A DNA stretch of 24,360 nt from Chara braunii. Lineage: Eukaryota; Streptophyta; Charophyceae; Charales; Characeae. Every line of letters starts with the position of its first letter. Positions within the stretch are counted from its first letter, which is position 1. Made by a program: the position numbers and the translations under genes. Under the pieces are notes generated by a model. That model saw nothing but the letters and a program-made list of their open reading frames with translations. It made no database searches and had not been told where the DNA came from. This document shows positions 1-9,236 of the stretch, piece by piece. Location of the stretch: contig BFEA01000356.1 of NCBI GenBank assembly GCA_003427395.1, positions 72,192 through 96,551 of the forward strand. The letters are read 5' to 3'.

Positions 1-1
1 T

Positions 2-36
2 AAAAAAAAAAAAAAAAAAAAAAAGAAGAAGAAGAA
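2..36. repeat. A-tract followed by GAA microsatellite
   Basis: An uninterrupted run of about 22 A is followed by four GAA units at the left edge of the window. It is simple sequence with no sign of function. A poly(A) tail of a retroposed copy is possible, but no matching element body is seen. Confidence 0.8.
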
Positions 37-87
37 ACGTTGGCCGGCCGCCTTACGCTATTCCCACGTCTTCTCACCAATCGCCAT

Positions 88-369
88 TTATACCCAAGGT
101 TTGCCTACAACGATCCCAGGATGGGGTGGATATGGCCGCCAGTTGTTGTTTCCTCTACCTCTTCCACCTTGCGAGGCACCATTACCCCTACCTCCCACAT
201 AGTAGTTACCTTCGCCACTACCCCTCTGGGCGACGGGTCGTCTTCCTCCACCTCGGCCGCTGTCAGGACAGAAACCCCTGTGAGGGCTTCTGCCCGAGTT
301 TTTCAAGGCCAGACGCTGTCCGACTCTCTTCGTTGGATTTGTGGAACATGATGAGATTAACGTTGCCAA
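88..369 (-). other. Gly/Arg-rich open reading frame, unassigned
   Basis: A 93-codon reverse open frame is rich in Gly, Arg and Asn, with RGG-like clusters (GRGGGRR, GGRGRGNNN) towards its C-terminal half. The frame has no ATG at its 5' end (it opens at TTG just after an in-frame TAA) and stops at TAA. RGG-type composition is typical of RNA-binding tails, and the Gag remnant of element C (12365-12530) ends in a comparable Arg/Gly tail. This could therefore be the C-terminal scrap of another Gag, or an exon of a host RNA-binding protein. No catalytic or zinc motif is visible. The assignment is weak, and the bias may simply reflect CCN/GGN-rich DNA. Confidence 0.2.
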
Positions 370-849
370 AGTTTATTCAGACCAACCCTATAACTGAGAG
401 ACCTAAAGCCTGACGTCGTTGACGTATGACGTCATTGGCATTCGATCGAAACAGCGGGAGTTGGCGGTACGACCTATCGTCCGCGGTTCCCGACAAGGCC
501 GCAATAGTGTGCGGTCATGGAAAAACTAAGGCTAGACCTAGTCTACCTAAAATAATGACGCGCGGCTGCTAAGTCGCGCAATTCAGGGCCTTAGTAGGTC
601 AAAAAGGTGGTCACGTTGGGGGTTAGATCCGCGGTGTGAGAGGATTAGGAAGGGTTTTTATTTTCTTAAAGGGGCGGCGGGGGTACTGCATACACAGCTA
701 AGGTTCATGGGCTAGACCACAAGATGCTGGGCCAGAACTCCGTCGGCTCGGCAGCAGTACGACCGACTAACTGTAGGTACGGAAGGTCCAGCCTGCTCGG
801 CTGCAGCATATGGGCCTACGCGGGAGCAACTCTTCTTAGCTCTCGTGAT
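370..849. other. No gene found
   Basis: No long open frame or recognisable RNA gene is seen. A perfect TGACGTCA octamer (CRE/bZIP-type palindrome) sits at 427-434, next to two further TGACG cores. With no gene nearby it may be chance. Confidence 0.5.
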
Positions 850-939
850 AGGAGCTAGCCCAGTAGGTACCACCATCAGACTTTCGCCCTCTGGATACCG
901 GGAACGAGCCCCGACGACAACACCACTGGGCTAGCTCCT
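850..939. repeat. Long perfect inverted repeat (hairpin 1)
   Basis: AGGAGCTAGCCCAGT at 850-864 is matched exactly by its reverse complement at 925-939. Three more pairs (GGT 866-868 with ACC 922-924) lie inside, giving about an 18-bp stem with one bulged base and a loop of about 53 nt. A 15-bp perfect match this close is unlikely by chance. It could be a foldback transposon remnant, a structured RNA or a pre-miRNA-like hairpin. No open frame competes for the region. Confidence 0.75.
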
Positions 940-972
940 TTTCTTGGAGCAGGCCATTGTGGAAGGATGAAC

Positions 973-1026
973 CGCCGCTATTTTCGGCTGCGAGCTCTAC
1001 AAATCTCATGGCCGAAAATGGCCGCG
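973..1026. repeat. Inverted repeat (hairpin 2)
   Basis: The arms 973-988 and 1011-1026 pair over 16 positions with one C-C mismatch and one G-T wobble. The core ATTTTCGGC (980-988) pairs perfectly with GCCGAAAAT (1011-1019), and the loop is 22 nt. It lies only 33 nt after hairpin 1. Confidence 0.65.
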
Positions 1027-1106
1027 CTGTTACAGCATGGCCCCTGCGCAAGGATGACACGCATAAGACGAGAAATGACCCAAGAAAATTTCACTTTTTT
1101 TTAAGA

Positions 1107-1172
1107 AAGTCCCTAAGGACTTGAACCCGGGCCTAAAGCCACATGATGGTGAACGTTGGCCTAAAGCCAACG
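1107..1172. repeat. Two short hairpins
   Basis: AAGTCC-CTAA-GGACTT occupies 1107-1122 and CGTTGGC-CTAAA-GCCAACG occupies 1154-1172. Both have perfect stems and loops beginning CTAA. They lead into the tandem-repeat unit that starts at about 1173 and occupy the place where other monomers carry the CCCGTTCGTT palindrome. Confidence 0.6.
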
Positions 1173-1322
1173 AAGAAGGGGAAAAAAAAAACAAAAAACA
1201 AAAAAACTAAGTGAAGCGCCACATGGCGCATAACGATGTGTCTGGGGTACTTTAGTCCCTAGTGGATGTGACAGCGCCCATGAAAACGGGCGACCGTTCT
1301 ACAAACGACGTAAGTTCTCTTT
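1173..1322. repeat. Left part of ~310-bp tandem-repeat unit, split by element A
   Basis: This segment matches 10270-10472 in order: an A-rich tract, GCGCCA..TGGCGC, GGTAC-TT(T/C)AGTCCC, AGTGGATG, then TGAAAACGGGCGACCGTTCTACAAACGA and GTAAGTT. It is cut at 1322 by the 5' LTR and resumes at 10160. The stem AACGG-GCGA-CCGTT at 1285-1298 would carry a GNRA-type tetraloop if transcribed. Confidence 0.75.
1319..1322. repeat. Target-site duplication of element A (left copy)
   Basis: CTTT directly precedes the TG that opens the 5' LTR and is repeated at 10160-10163 directly after the CA that closes the 3' LTR. Ty3/gypsy elements usually duplicate 4-6 bp. Removing the element and one CTTT gives a sequence that aligns with the uninterrupted paralogous unit at 10461-10490. 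Confidence 0.75.
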
Positions 1323-2245
1323 TGTGAGGCCACTGCGTCTATGAGCCCATTCGGCCCCTTTTTGATAACCTGTCGGCCGCCCTAAGTGAAGGCTGGCTCG
1401 ACGAGGCCCCTCAGGGCCTTATTTCGGCCTCTGCGCAACTATGGAAATTCAGGCAGTTGCGCAGCGCCAGTTGGTTGAGAGAATCCAGGCCCTGAGCCGC
1501 CTGTGTGAATGTATGGAAAGCAGGCCTCCGGTTGGATGTGGGTACTGGGCCAAACACATGCCAAAGGCAGTTAAGTGCATGCAACCGCATCAGGCCCCAG
1601 GCCTGTTCTCGATCGTGCTGGGCCTCAGGCTACCGGGGCCGACTGGAAGCTTCCTGGGACTGGACGCAGGCAGGCCACTTCGATATAGCAAAGGGCCTGC
1701 CTCCTCATTCGGCATTCGGGTGCTGGCTGCATGCTGCGCAAGCGCTGCTGCATTATTTTGCTGGTTGGCGCCCACGCGCTCACGGGCGAACAGGGAAGGA
1801 GCAGGCAGCCATAGCCGAGCTGCTCTGCTGTAAGTTGGGTGTGGCGCAGGGTGGTCCTTGGGTGCTAGTGGCATTTGTGTGTTGGGGAACGAGGTTGTGA
1901 GTAAGGCGAGAGACATACCTGGTGCTGGAAGCGTGCGACATTGGTCGTTGTATGCTCGTAATTCGGGAGAGTTGTTGTCATCAACTTCCGCATTGTAGTA
2001 TAGGATAGATAGGATCTGCCACATGTAGTCTGGGCGCCAAGCGCCAGATAGGATATCAACTCTGGTTCTTCGTTGATGATGATGATGGGACTATTTCAGC
2101 ATTGTCAATTATGAACTCTTGGTGTGTTCTTATTTGGTGAAACTCGTGATGCAATTCTGCTGTTGGTTCGAGGTCACGACTATCTGGACTCATATGTATG
2201 ATGTTGTTTGATTGCTGAAGTTCGCTATTGCTCATCTTCCTTGCA
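1323..2245 (+). repeat. 5' LTR of element A
   Basis: The LTR is 923 bp, begins TGTGAGG and ends CTTCCTTGCA. It matches 9237-10159 without any indel, with roughly 40 substitutions counted by eye, mostly transitions. The start is fixed by the PPT in front of the 3' copy and the end by the PBS three bases downstream. An ATG-initiated 130-codon open frame (1441-1833) lies inside, but it overlaps a longer antisense frame and resembles no known protein. No convincing TATA box was located. Confidence 0.93.
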
Positions 2246-2248
2246 ATT

Positions 2249-2260
2249 TGGTATCGGAGC
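2249..2260 (+). other. Primer binding site of element A
   Basis: TGGTATCGGAGC lies three bases after the LTR end. It differs at one position from TGGTATCAGAGC, the complement of the initiator-methionine tRNA 3' end used by many plant LTR retrotransposons for minus-strand priming. Confidence 0.88.
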
Positions 2261-3498
2261 TGTGGTACGATTGCACTCATCTCGCGCTTGTCTTCTGCCT
2301 AATGTGGTACATGCATGCGGTCTGCTTGGCGAGTTTGGCCGTAATTGGTGTGTAGTGAGGAGGGCGGAGGCGAGTGTTAGGCGACCCAGGAGGTGAGGGG
2401 ATCGCCAGGAAGGCTACGAGATGTGTAATGTGGACAGGACAGTGTGATGAGAACTATCTAATGTGTGATTGGTGTTGGGGTGGAACGGCGTGCAATGCTG
2501 GTTGTGCCGAAGCAATGACTGGTCATCACAATCGGCATTTGGTCATCTGGTGAGATTATCTTTGTGGTTGGGGGCAGCTATTTGAGGTACGTTGCTCTTA
2601 ACCTTATCTACCCTCTCCGACACTTCTTACCGTGAGGTTGTGTGTTCCTTCTTGAGAGTNCTCTCATTGTGAGGNNTCGANTGCGCTCAACCTTGAGAGT
2701 CGNCAATGTTCACGTGGAGCATCTGGGAGAANATGGGCGGAGCTTTCTGAAGGGCCCTGGACGAAGCACTGGNTCNCGGTCACCATGCCAACCCACCGGG
2801 AGTAGAGCACGCATGCTTTGCTGCTTGTCCTTTGTTCGGCTTGCTGCGCTGTTAGATGGGTACTGAAGGGCAGGCCAGCCCTTAAGGGAGACGAGACCGG
2901 GCGTCTTTAAATAAGCACCAGAAGGGGAACCATTGATTGTGATCGTCGTCCGGCTGCTGCCTAAAAGAATTCCTGGAGTCACTTGGGGGCGGACGTTAAA
3001 TTGCCTCTGGATCAGCCAATGGTTGTAAGGCTAGCTGCACGCGAGGATACTCCTGTGCAGGGCAGGCCAGCTCAACAGATACTCGGGGCACAGGGGTGGG
3101 CCGGACACACACCTTTAGACACGCGATGCTCTCCAGATTGCTCAGGGACGCTGACGTCAAGTGATACTCAGGGGAACTAAGGGAGGGGTAAATTCCAGGT
3201 GATAAGTTCGAGAAAATTCCATGTTGTCCTATCCACACAAATGATTCTATTTTTATGTTTTGATTAGTTAGGTGTACAACCATTGACATCTGACAGACAT
3301 CATTCGTTAGAACAGTTTCTTGTTCATGGTGCTTCTGTTTGCGGACTAGTCAAACTAAAAATAGTTTTATTTGTAGGAATCTGACTTACCTGTTGACCCG
3401 AATGAAAAGTCTCTGAAATAGCCACCAGTTGTCTGTGCACTAAGCTAAGGTAGGCATCTAGAGTGCACTAGTGCAGATTGTGTACAGGGCTGTAGCTT
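2261..3498 (+). other. Untranslated leader of element A, with ambiguous bases
   Basis: This is 1.24 kb between the PBS and the gag start with no retroviral domain and only short, overlapping open frames. Eight single N bases (2660, 2675, 2676, 2681, 2703, 2732, 2773, 2776) cluster here, as expected where reads from several repeat copies disagree. A packaging signal is expected in such leaders, but none can be identified by eye. Confidence 0.7.
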
Positions 3499-5472
3499 AT
3501 GAGCGACGAGGAGGACACTGGAGAGGACGGCCGGAGGATATTGCGATCAGCTAAACGCCCAATTGCCCACTTGGCATTAGGAACAGAGGGCGACAGATAT
3601 CTGTTCCGCCAGCTTAGGAAGAGGCAGCAGCAGCAGAGGAGGGCTAGAGCAGCAGAGGCTAGCAGGGCACTTGTGAGTGAGGCCGCAGCTTCGGAAGCCA
3701 TGGCCACTTCTGCGCAGCAGACTACTCAGGCCGGTAGTTCAGGTTCTGACGGGTCAACGGTCGCGCAGACCCAGAGTCAGTCCACTAGCGTAATGGCAAG
3801 CTAACCACTAGTGTTGACGTCCGATGAGATCGCCATACAACAAGCAGCATTGCAGGAGGCACAGCTACAGAAGGCGTTAGGAGATATAAAAGCGGAGAAA
3901 GAGAGAATGATTAGAAGAAGAGCCAGGATGCAACATAGACAAGCGGACGTTAGTCAGTTAGAGGAGATGGACCTGATGCACGTGACTGATGACGTGAGGA
4001 TCGTACGGTCCGTCCTGCTGAATGTAGTGGAGATGCAGGACCATCAGACAGCCATCCTTCAGGACATCCTGCAAAGACTGGCCCTGTTGGTTGGGCAAGC
4101 GCAGGCTACGTCGCCAATGTCCGGGCCTGGTGCCTGGCCCGTAGTACATCCTCCTCCTTTTGTCCCACCGGTGACTGGGGTATCCCCATACGTAGCCCCA
4201 TCATTGGTTGCGATCGTTTCCCTGGGCATGCCGCTATCAGGAGGGGTATCGGCAAGAACCAGTTTGCAGGTTCCTGTACAGATAGTGTTCACCCAATCTC
4301 CGTTGCAGGTTGCGGTCACCACGCAGCCTGCTGTCTTGCAGCCTGTGCAGCCGCTGGGCACACAGCCCCAGCAGCTGGCACAGCAACCTGTGTCACAGGG
4401 TCCACAGCATGGAGTAATGTAGGGACCGGGACAAACACAGTGGGTTCCAAAGACGGCCATTGTCGTTCCGAAACCCTTTACAGGGGATAAGAGAGGTGAC
4501 GACCTCGACACGTGGTTGAGGGCAGTGCCAGTCTATGTTAGGTGTATACTTACCTTGCCGCACAAAGAAGTGCTTGTGGCTGCCTCCTACCTAGAGGGTA
4601 GCACAGCAAGATGATTGAGTGGTTTAGTGCAGCTCCAGGGGTATGGTCATGACTTCCGCGCTTGGGTGGTCACCCAGAAAATGGATGACTTCCTTAAGCT
4701 GGTGGAGGAAAGGTGGCATGATCCTCAGGAGGCCCAAAGGGCCACTGACGCGATCCTGACACAGCACACGCGGCAGTTTAAGTCAGTAAGGGAAGCCACC
4801 GACGCTGTTGAGCGTTCGATCTGTGTCCCCGGGGTGCGCTATGACCCCCAGGTTTTACTCACCTCGTACCTGAGATGCTTCTCTTTGCCTCTCCGGAACC
4901 AGTTGGCAGGTGAGGCCAACATCAATATGCACAACTTTCCTTCGTTTAGCAAGAAGGCCCTAGACCTTGAGGCGAAGATAGGGCATGGACAAACACCCAC
5001 TACGGATGGTAGGAGGAAGACACTGCCTCCTAACTGGAAGGCGAAAGGGCGCATTATGTTTGTCGATAACGATGGTTCAACCATCGAATTAGACGAACAC
5101 TTCCAGGAAGGAGTAGGTTCAGAGGCTGGCAGCGCAGAAGCTTCAGAGGGTGGAGTAGTCGTTGTCGTGGCTCAGAAAGTTAAGGCGACCGGTAGACGCC
5201 ACGGAGGCTCCCGATCAAGGAGTCAAGTTGACCCCAATGCTCCCCCATGGGAGAAGGCAGGTCTCACAGAGGACGTGTGGAGAGATCGGTACACACGACA
5301 GACTTGTATTCGTTGTGGCCAATACGGCCATAATCAGTTTAAGTGTCGTAACAAGAAGGTGACTGACAAGATCCCGCCTACGATGGGGCAGGCGGTAGGA
5401 TCCTCACATTCCGTTGGTAGCAATGTAGCCAGCACTTCAAGCTCTGCTTCGAGAAACACGTCGGGCCATTAG
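3499..5472 (+). pseudogene. gag: gag of element A (three in-frame stops)
   Basis: Gag forms the virus-like particle and binds the element RNA. One reading frame runs from the ATG at 3499 to the TAG at 5470, about 657 codons, broken by TAA at 3802, TAG at 4420 and TGA at 4612. At the last site element B has a Trp codon (ARWLDGL), so the TGA looks like TGG to TGA. In order: an acidic start (MSDEEDTGED), a Gln/Arg/Ala-rich helix, a charged coiled-coil-like segment (about 3820-4090), a Pro/Val/Gln-rich linker (4110-4420), a capsid-like region (about 4480-4990, SYLEGS and WHDPQEAQ), a basic patch, and a CCHC knuckle (C-x2-C-x4-H-x4-C) at 5305-5346. The coiled-coil segment before the capsid is shared with element B. 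The Gag identity is secure from the knuckle, position and homologue. Confidence 0.88.
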
Positions 5473-5954
5473 GAATAATAGTTGTTCCTACTAGGGTCGA
5501 GGTGGTGGAGACACCCTCACCATCTCGAGAGATGGTCCAAGCTACCGACTCCAGCGTCGTCTCGCAAACACGTTCAGACCCATCGAGCCTCTGTTCGATG
5601 AATGTGTTTGAATCCTTAGAGGAGCTAGAGGAGGAGTGGTCTAGATCAGACCCGCTAGCTTCTTGGACGGCCCTAGTCAAAGCCCCTAAGGGTGAGATGT
5701 TCGTCAGCGAGGTAGTCATTGGCGGCTGCAAGGCCGGGGCCTATTATGACACTTGCTCGACAAGGAACTTTATTAGTCGTGCGTGCGTTGAGAGGCTGCG
5801 TTTACAGAGGCGAGTGCAGCGCCAGAGTCGACCTGTGGAGTCAACCTGTGCCAACAAACAGCGCATGGTAGTCAACGACTACCTCCAGGAGGTTGTGTTG
5901 CTTCCCGTACACAGGAGGGGAATTGAGACATCACGTCTCGTTCCTAGTGAGTGA
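5421..5954 (+). pseudogene. Aspartic protease region of element A
   Basis: The retroviral-type aspartic protease cleaves the Gag-Pol precursor. The frame is -1 relative to gag and opens at 5421 after a TAG. An acidic linker (FESLEELEEEWSRSD, near 5607-5650) precedes the protease core GAYYDTCSTRNFIS. The active-site triplet normally reads Asp-Thr/Ser-Gly; here the codons at 5748-5756 read Asp-Thr-Cys, a single-base change from Gly. The frame ends at 5954, but similarity to the element B product switches to the +1 frame near 5915-5925 (HHVSFLVSDELP), so a one-base change there separates protease from RT. With a lost catalytic Gly and a frameshift it is presumably inactive. Confidence 0.8.
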
Positions 5955-7656
5955 CGAGCTCCCAATGGATATGTTACTAGGAATGTACTACCTCTCTGTG
6001 GCTCAGCCCCAGTTTGATTGGGACCGAAAAGTGGTCAAACACACTTTGCCAGGTGGAGGGACCGCCAGATTGCACGAGTTCAAAGCTAGTAGTCTGATCG
6101 AGTCCCATGGATGCATGTGTGCGGCCACGTTCTGTAACTATTATAAGCAAAATCAGGAGGAGGGTATGTACCTAGTTTATGTCTCTGCTGCAGGCGAGCC
6201 GGTGAAAATGCCGCCGGAGATAGAGGGAGTAGTTGCCAAGTACCCTGATCTATTTGAAGAGCCGACAGGGGTTGTAGAGAGGGAGGTCGTCCACGCGATA
6301 GAGATTATCCCAGGGTCTAGCATCCCGAAGGGTAGGATCTATCGAATGTCTCCAAGCGAGCTCGATGAGCTTCGCCAACAACTCAAGGAACTCGTAGAGA
6401 AGGGTTGGATCCGGTCGAGTGTCTCTCCTTATGGGTCTCCAGTTCTATTCGTACCTAAGGAGGAGGGAACACTTAGGATGTGCATTGACTAGAGGGGCCT
6501 CAATGCCATCACTGTAAAGAACAGAGAGCCCCTACCGCGCATCGATGATCTGCTAGATAGAGTGCAAGGGTGTCGGTACTTCAGTAAGACAGATCTGAAG
6601 TCCAGGTACCATCAGATTGCAATCCGGCCCGAGGATCAACACAAAACCGCCTTTCAGACCAGGTACGGTCTGTACGAGTTTGTGGTGATGCCTTTCGGCC
6701 TTTGCAATGCTCCTGGCACCTTTCAGCATGCTATGAATCACATCTTCCATGACTACTTGGATAAGTTTGTCATCGTGTACCTCGATGACATACTTATTTT
6801 TAGTAAGACTGTCGAGGAGCACGTTGCACATTTGGACAAAGTCCTTAGTCTCCTGCGACAGCACAAGTTCAAGATCAACGGTGAGAAATGCGAGTTTGGT
6901 CGCACCCGTGTCTTGTACTTGGGTCATGAGATCTCCGCGGAAGGGTTGAAGCCCGATGACGCGAAGGTGGCCAGCATTCGTGATTGGCCACGTCCTCAGT
7001 CTATGACTGAGATGATATCTTTCTTAGGAATGACAGGCTACTATAGGACCTTCGTTAAGAACTATAGTATAGTGGCCGCTCCTTTGACTGATCTGACTCG
7101 CCTTGACACCCCATGGGAGTGGACAGATGAGTGCGAGGCTGCTTTCAAACATCTGAAGCATGCGTTGATGCACTACGAGGTCTTGAAACTTCCTGATCCT
7201 GATAAGCCGTTTATAGTCACCACGGATGCCAGCCAATATGGCATTGGCGTCGTGCTCTCGCAGCAGGACGGGCCAAAGTTGAGGCCTGTAGAGTACATGT
7301 CCAAGAAAATGTCGTCTCAGAAGTTGGCTAAGTCCACCTATGAGAAGGAACTCTATGCGGTTTACAAGGCTCTGACCCATTGGAGGCACTATCTCCTTGG
7401 GAGGTTCTTCATCCTCAAGACTGATCATCAGACCCTGAGATGGATGAGAACTCAGCCGGTACTCTCAGACGCTCTCAAGCGTTGGATCGAAGTCATTGAG
7501 CAGTATGACTTTGACCCTCAGTATCTGAAAGGGGAGGACAACAAGGTTGTTGATGCCTTGTCGCGTAGGCCTGATTTCTCAGGTGCGCTAATTACTGAGT
7601 TCGATCTGACGGACAATGTTACTCAGTCCTTGGTGGAAGGACCAGTTCATGTTTGA
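5920..7656 (+). pseudogene. pol: Reverse transcriptase and RNase H of element A
   Basis: RT copies element RNA into DNA and RNase H removes the RNA strand. One frame runs through, interrupted by TAG at 6490-6492 where the conserved C-I-D-Y-R-G block needs Tyr (B reads CIDYRG). Visible RT blocks: SPYGSPVLFVPK (near 6424), QTRYGLYEFVVMPFGLCNAP (about 6655-6714), the catalytic YLDD at 6778-6789 and LYLGHEIS (near 6913). In the DLKSxYHQI block the usual Gly is Arg (near 6604). RNase H keeps its acidic set: TTDAS (near 7219), YEKEL, KTDHQTL (near 7418) and VDALSR (near 7549). The frame ends in TGA at 7654; similarity to integrase resumes in the +1 frame near 7640, apparently through a small deletion. 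Apart from the stop this is the best-preserved part of the element. Confidence 0.93.
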
Positions 7657-8641
7657 GATCATACGCAGACTTCAGGCGAAGGACAAGAAAACTTCTGCCG
7701 AGTTTGAGTTGATCAATGGCTTGATGTTCCTTGAGAAGGCGGGGAATAAACGATTGTGTGTTCCTAATAGCGAGTCTTTGCGTTGTTTATTTTTAGGTGA
7801 GTGTCATGATGCCACCGGGCATTTTGGGTACAAAAAGACCGCAACTAATCTGCTGCAGCGGTTTTGGTGGCCCACGATGATGCGAGATGCTCAGCTGTTC
7901 GTGGAGACTTGTCAAGTCTGTCAGAGAGACAAGCCACGTACACAGGCTCCTCTTGGGATCTTGAAGCCGCTTCCGATTCCGGAAAAGCCTGGTGAGAGCC
8001 TGTCCATGGATTTCATGAATACTCTGATCACCAGCAAGAGTGGAATGCTCTACATCTACGTCATTGTGGATAGATTTAGTAAGTTTGCTAGATTAGTAGC
8101 GATGCCGACAACAACTAAAACGGAGTATGTCACTAAGATGTTCAAAGAGAATTGGGTTAGAGACTTTGGATTATCTAAGTCCATAGTTAGTGACAGGGAT
8201 GTCAGATTCACAAGTGAGTTGTGGAAAGCAGCAGCTGTAGAGCAAGGTACTCAGCTGCAGATGACATTGGGCAATCATCCTGAGGCAAACGGGCAGGCTG
8301 AACACAATGAACCGCGCTGTACAACACGTGCTAAGGCACTACATCAAGCCAAATCGGGTAGATTGGGATGAGAAACTTGCTCTCATTGCAAGTTTGTACA
8401 ATAACACTGTGCACAGCGCAACCGGAGTCAGTCCTAACAGCCTGCTACTGACCTTCAGACCCCGACTGCCTTTAGACTTTCCACTACCTGACAATCAGCC
8501 AACTGCTGCACCTCGGACTTTAGAATTTGCTTATTGATATGAGCAGTTGATGCAGCAGGCTGTTGAACAGATGCACAAGGCACAGGCGGCGATGATAGAG
8601 TCTGAAAACAAACACCGCCGCCCCTCTATGTTTCAGGTGGG
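7640..8641 (+). pseudogene. Integrase of element A (frameshifted)
   Basis: Integrase inserts the DNA copy into the genome. The zinc domain has His codons at 7805 and 7820 and Cys codons at 7910 and 7919 (H-x4-H-x29-C-x2-C). The catalytic core has Asp at 8009 (SMDFMNTL), Asp at 8192 (IVSDRDVRF) and Glu at 8300, the last two 35 residues apart, a DD35E arrangement. Directly after the catalytic Glu an extra C near 8304 shifts the frame; the protein continues as MNRAVQHVLRHYIKPN in the third frame to a TGA at 8535, where element B has sense codons. Beyond that comes YEQLMQQAVEQ and then the 71-bp duplication. The domain content is complete, so the ancestral copy was functional. Confidence 0.92.
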
Positions 8642-8712
8642 ATGCACAAGGCACAGGCGGCGATGATAGAGTCTGAAAACAAACACCGTCGCCCCTCTAT
8701 GTTTCAGGTGGG
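8571..8712 (+). repeat. 71-bp tandem duplication inside integrase
   Basis: 8571-8641 and 8642-8712 are identical except for one C/T difference (CACCGCCGCC against CACCGTCGCC). Both begin ATGCACAAGG and end TTTCAGGTGGG. Because 71 is not a multiple of three, the duplication shifts the integrase frame. Element B has a single copy of the corresponding peptide (IASENKHRRQSTFQVG). Confidence 0.95.
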
Positions 8713-9236
8713 AGAGAGAGTCTGGGTTAAGTCCTCAGAACTGGGACAGAAACACGGGATCTCCCGCAAGCTTATGCCACAGTACTTTGGACCATGGGAA
8801 GTACTGGATGTCGTGGGAAATGAACCGGATGGCCCATCTTATGTTATGCGTATCCCCGGTCACTTACGCACTTACCCTGTCTTCCACGTCTCCAAGCTTG
8901 CACCTTTCAGGGAAACAGATCAGTTTCCATCTCGTTGTTCAATGCTGCCCCCAACCATGGATGGAGAGGTTGACATCGACGATATTGTTGATCACCGCGA
9001 GCTGCCGGTTCCACAGACTACAGGCAGGAGACGTCCTCCGTAACTGAAGCTACAGTATCGCGTTCGGTTCCAACATCATACTGATCTGAAGGAGGACTGT
9101 TGGTTTACCAGAGAAGAACTCATGCAGACCGCGCCGCAAGTTGTAGCCCACTATGAGAAAACTATGCAGAAAGGAAAGCGCCCGATGGTCGAAGACTCAG
9201 CTTCTCAGAGGACTGTTGAAGCTAAGGAGGAGGGAA
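8642..9236 (+). pseudogene. Integrase C-terminal domain and chromodomain-like tail of element A
   Basis: After the duplicated block the frame reads the integrase C-terminal module (RVWVKSSELGQ, PQYFGPWEVLDVVG, TYPVFHVSKLAPF), ending with MLPPTMDGEVDIDDIVDHREL. A TAA at 9041-9043 interrupts; element B has Lys there (GRPPKPM), consistent with AAA or AAG to TAA. The frame then continues through YRVRFQHHTD and CWFTREEL, and on through the PPT into the LTR. A start of the form VDDIxxHR, then YxVRF, then CWFTxEEL follows the layout of a chromodomain (I-L-x-x-R, Y-L-V-K-W, W-E-P-x-E), which guides some Ty3/gypsy integrases to chromatin. The usual KW is RF and the WEP is WFT, so this is a divergent version; histone binding is unproven. 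Confidence 0.75.
9224..9236 (+). other. Polypurine tract of element A
   Basis: AAGGAGGAGGGAA is a 13-base all-purine run immediately before the TG of the 3' LTR, the expected plus-strand primer. It also encodes the last Pol residues before the LTR (EAKEEG). Confidence 0.92.

Noticed and set aside
2160-2185. GGTTCGAGGTC resembling a tRNA B box
   Set aside because: It lies inside the LTR, deviates from the B-box consensus, and no A box or cloverleaf can be drawn around it.
5421-5472. Overlap of gag and protease frames as a programmed -1 frameshift site
   Set aside because: No slippery heptamer is visible, and the equivalent switch in element B is in a different direction, so ordinary decay is more likely.
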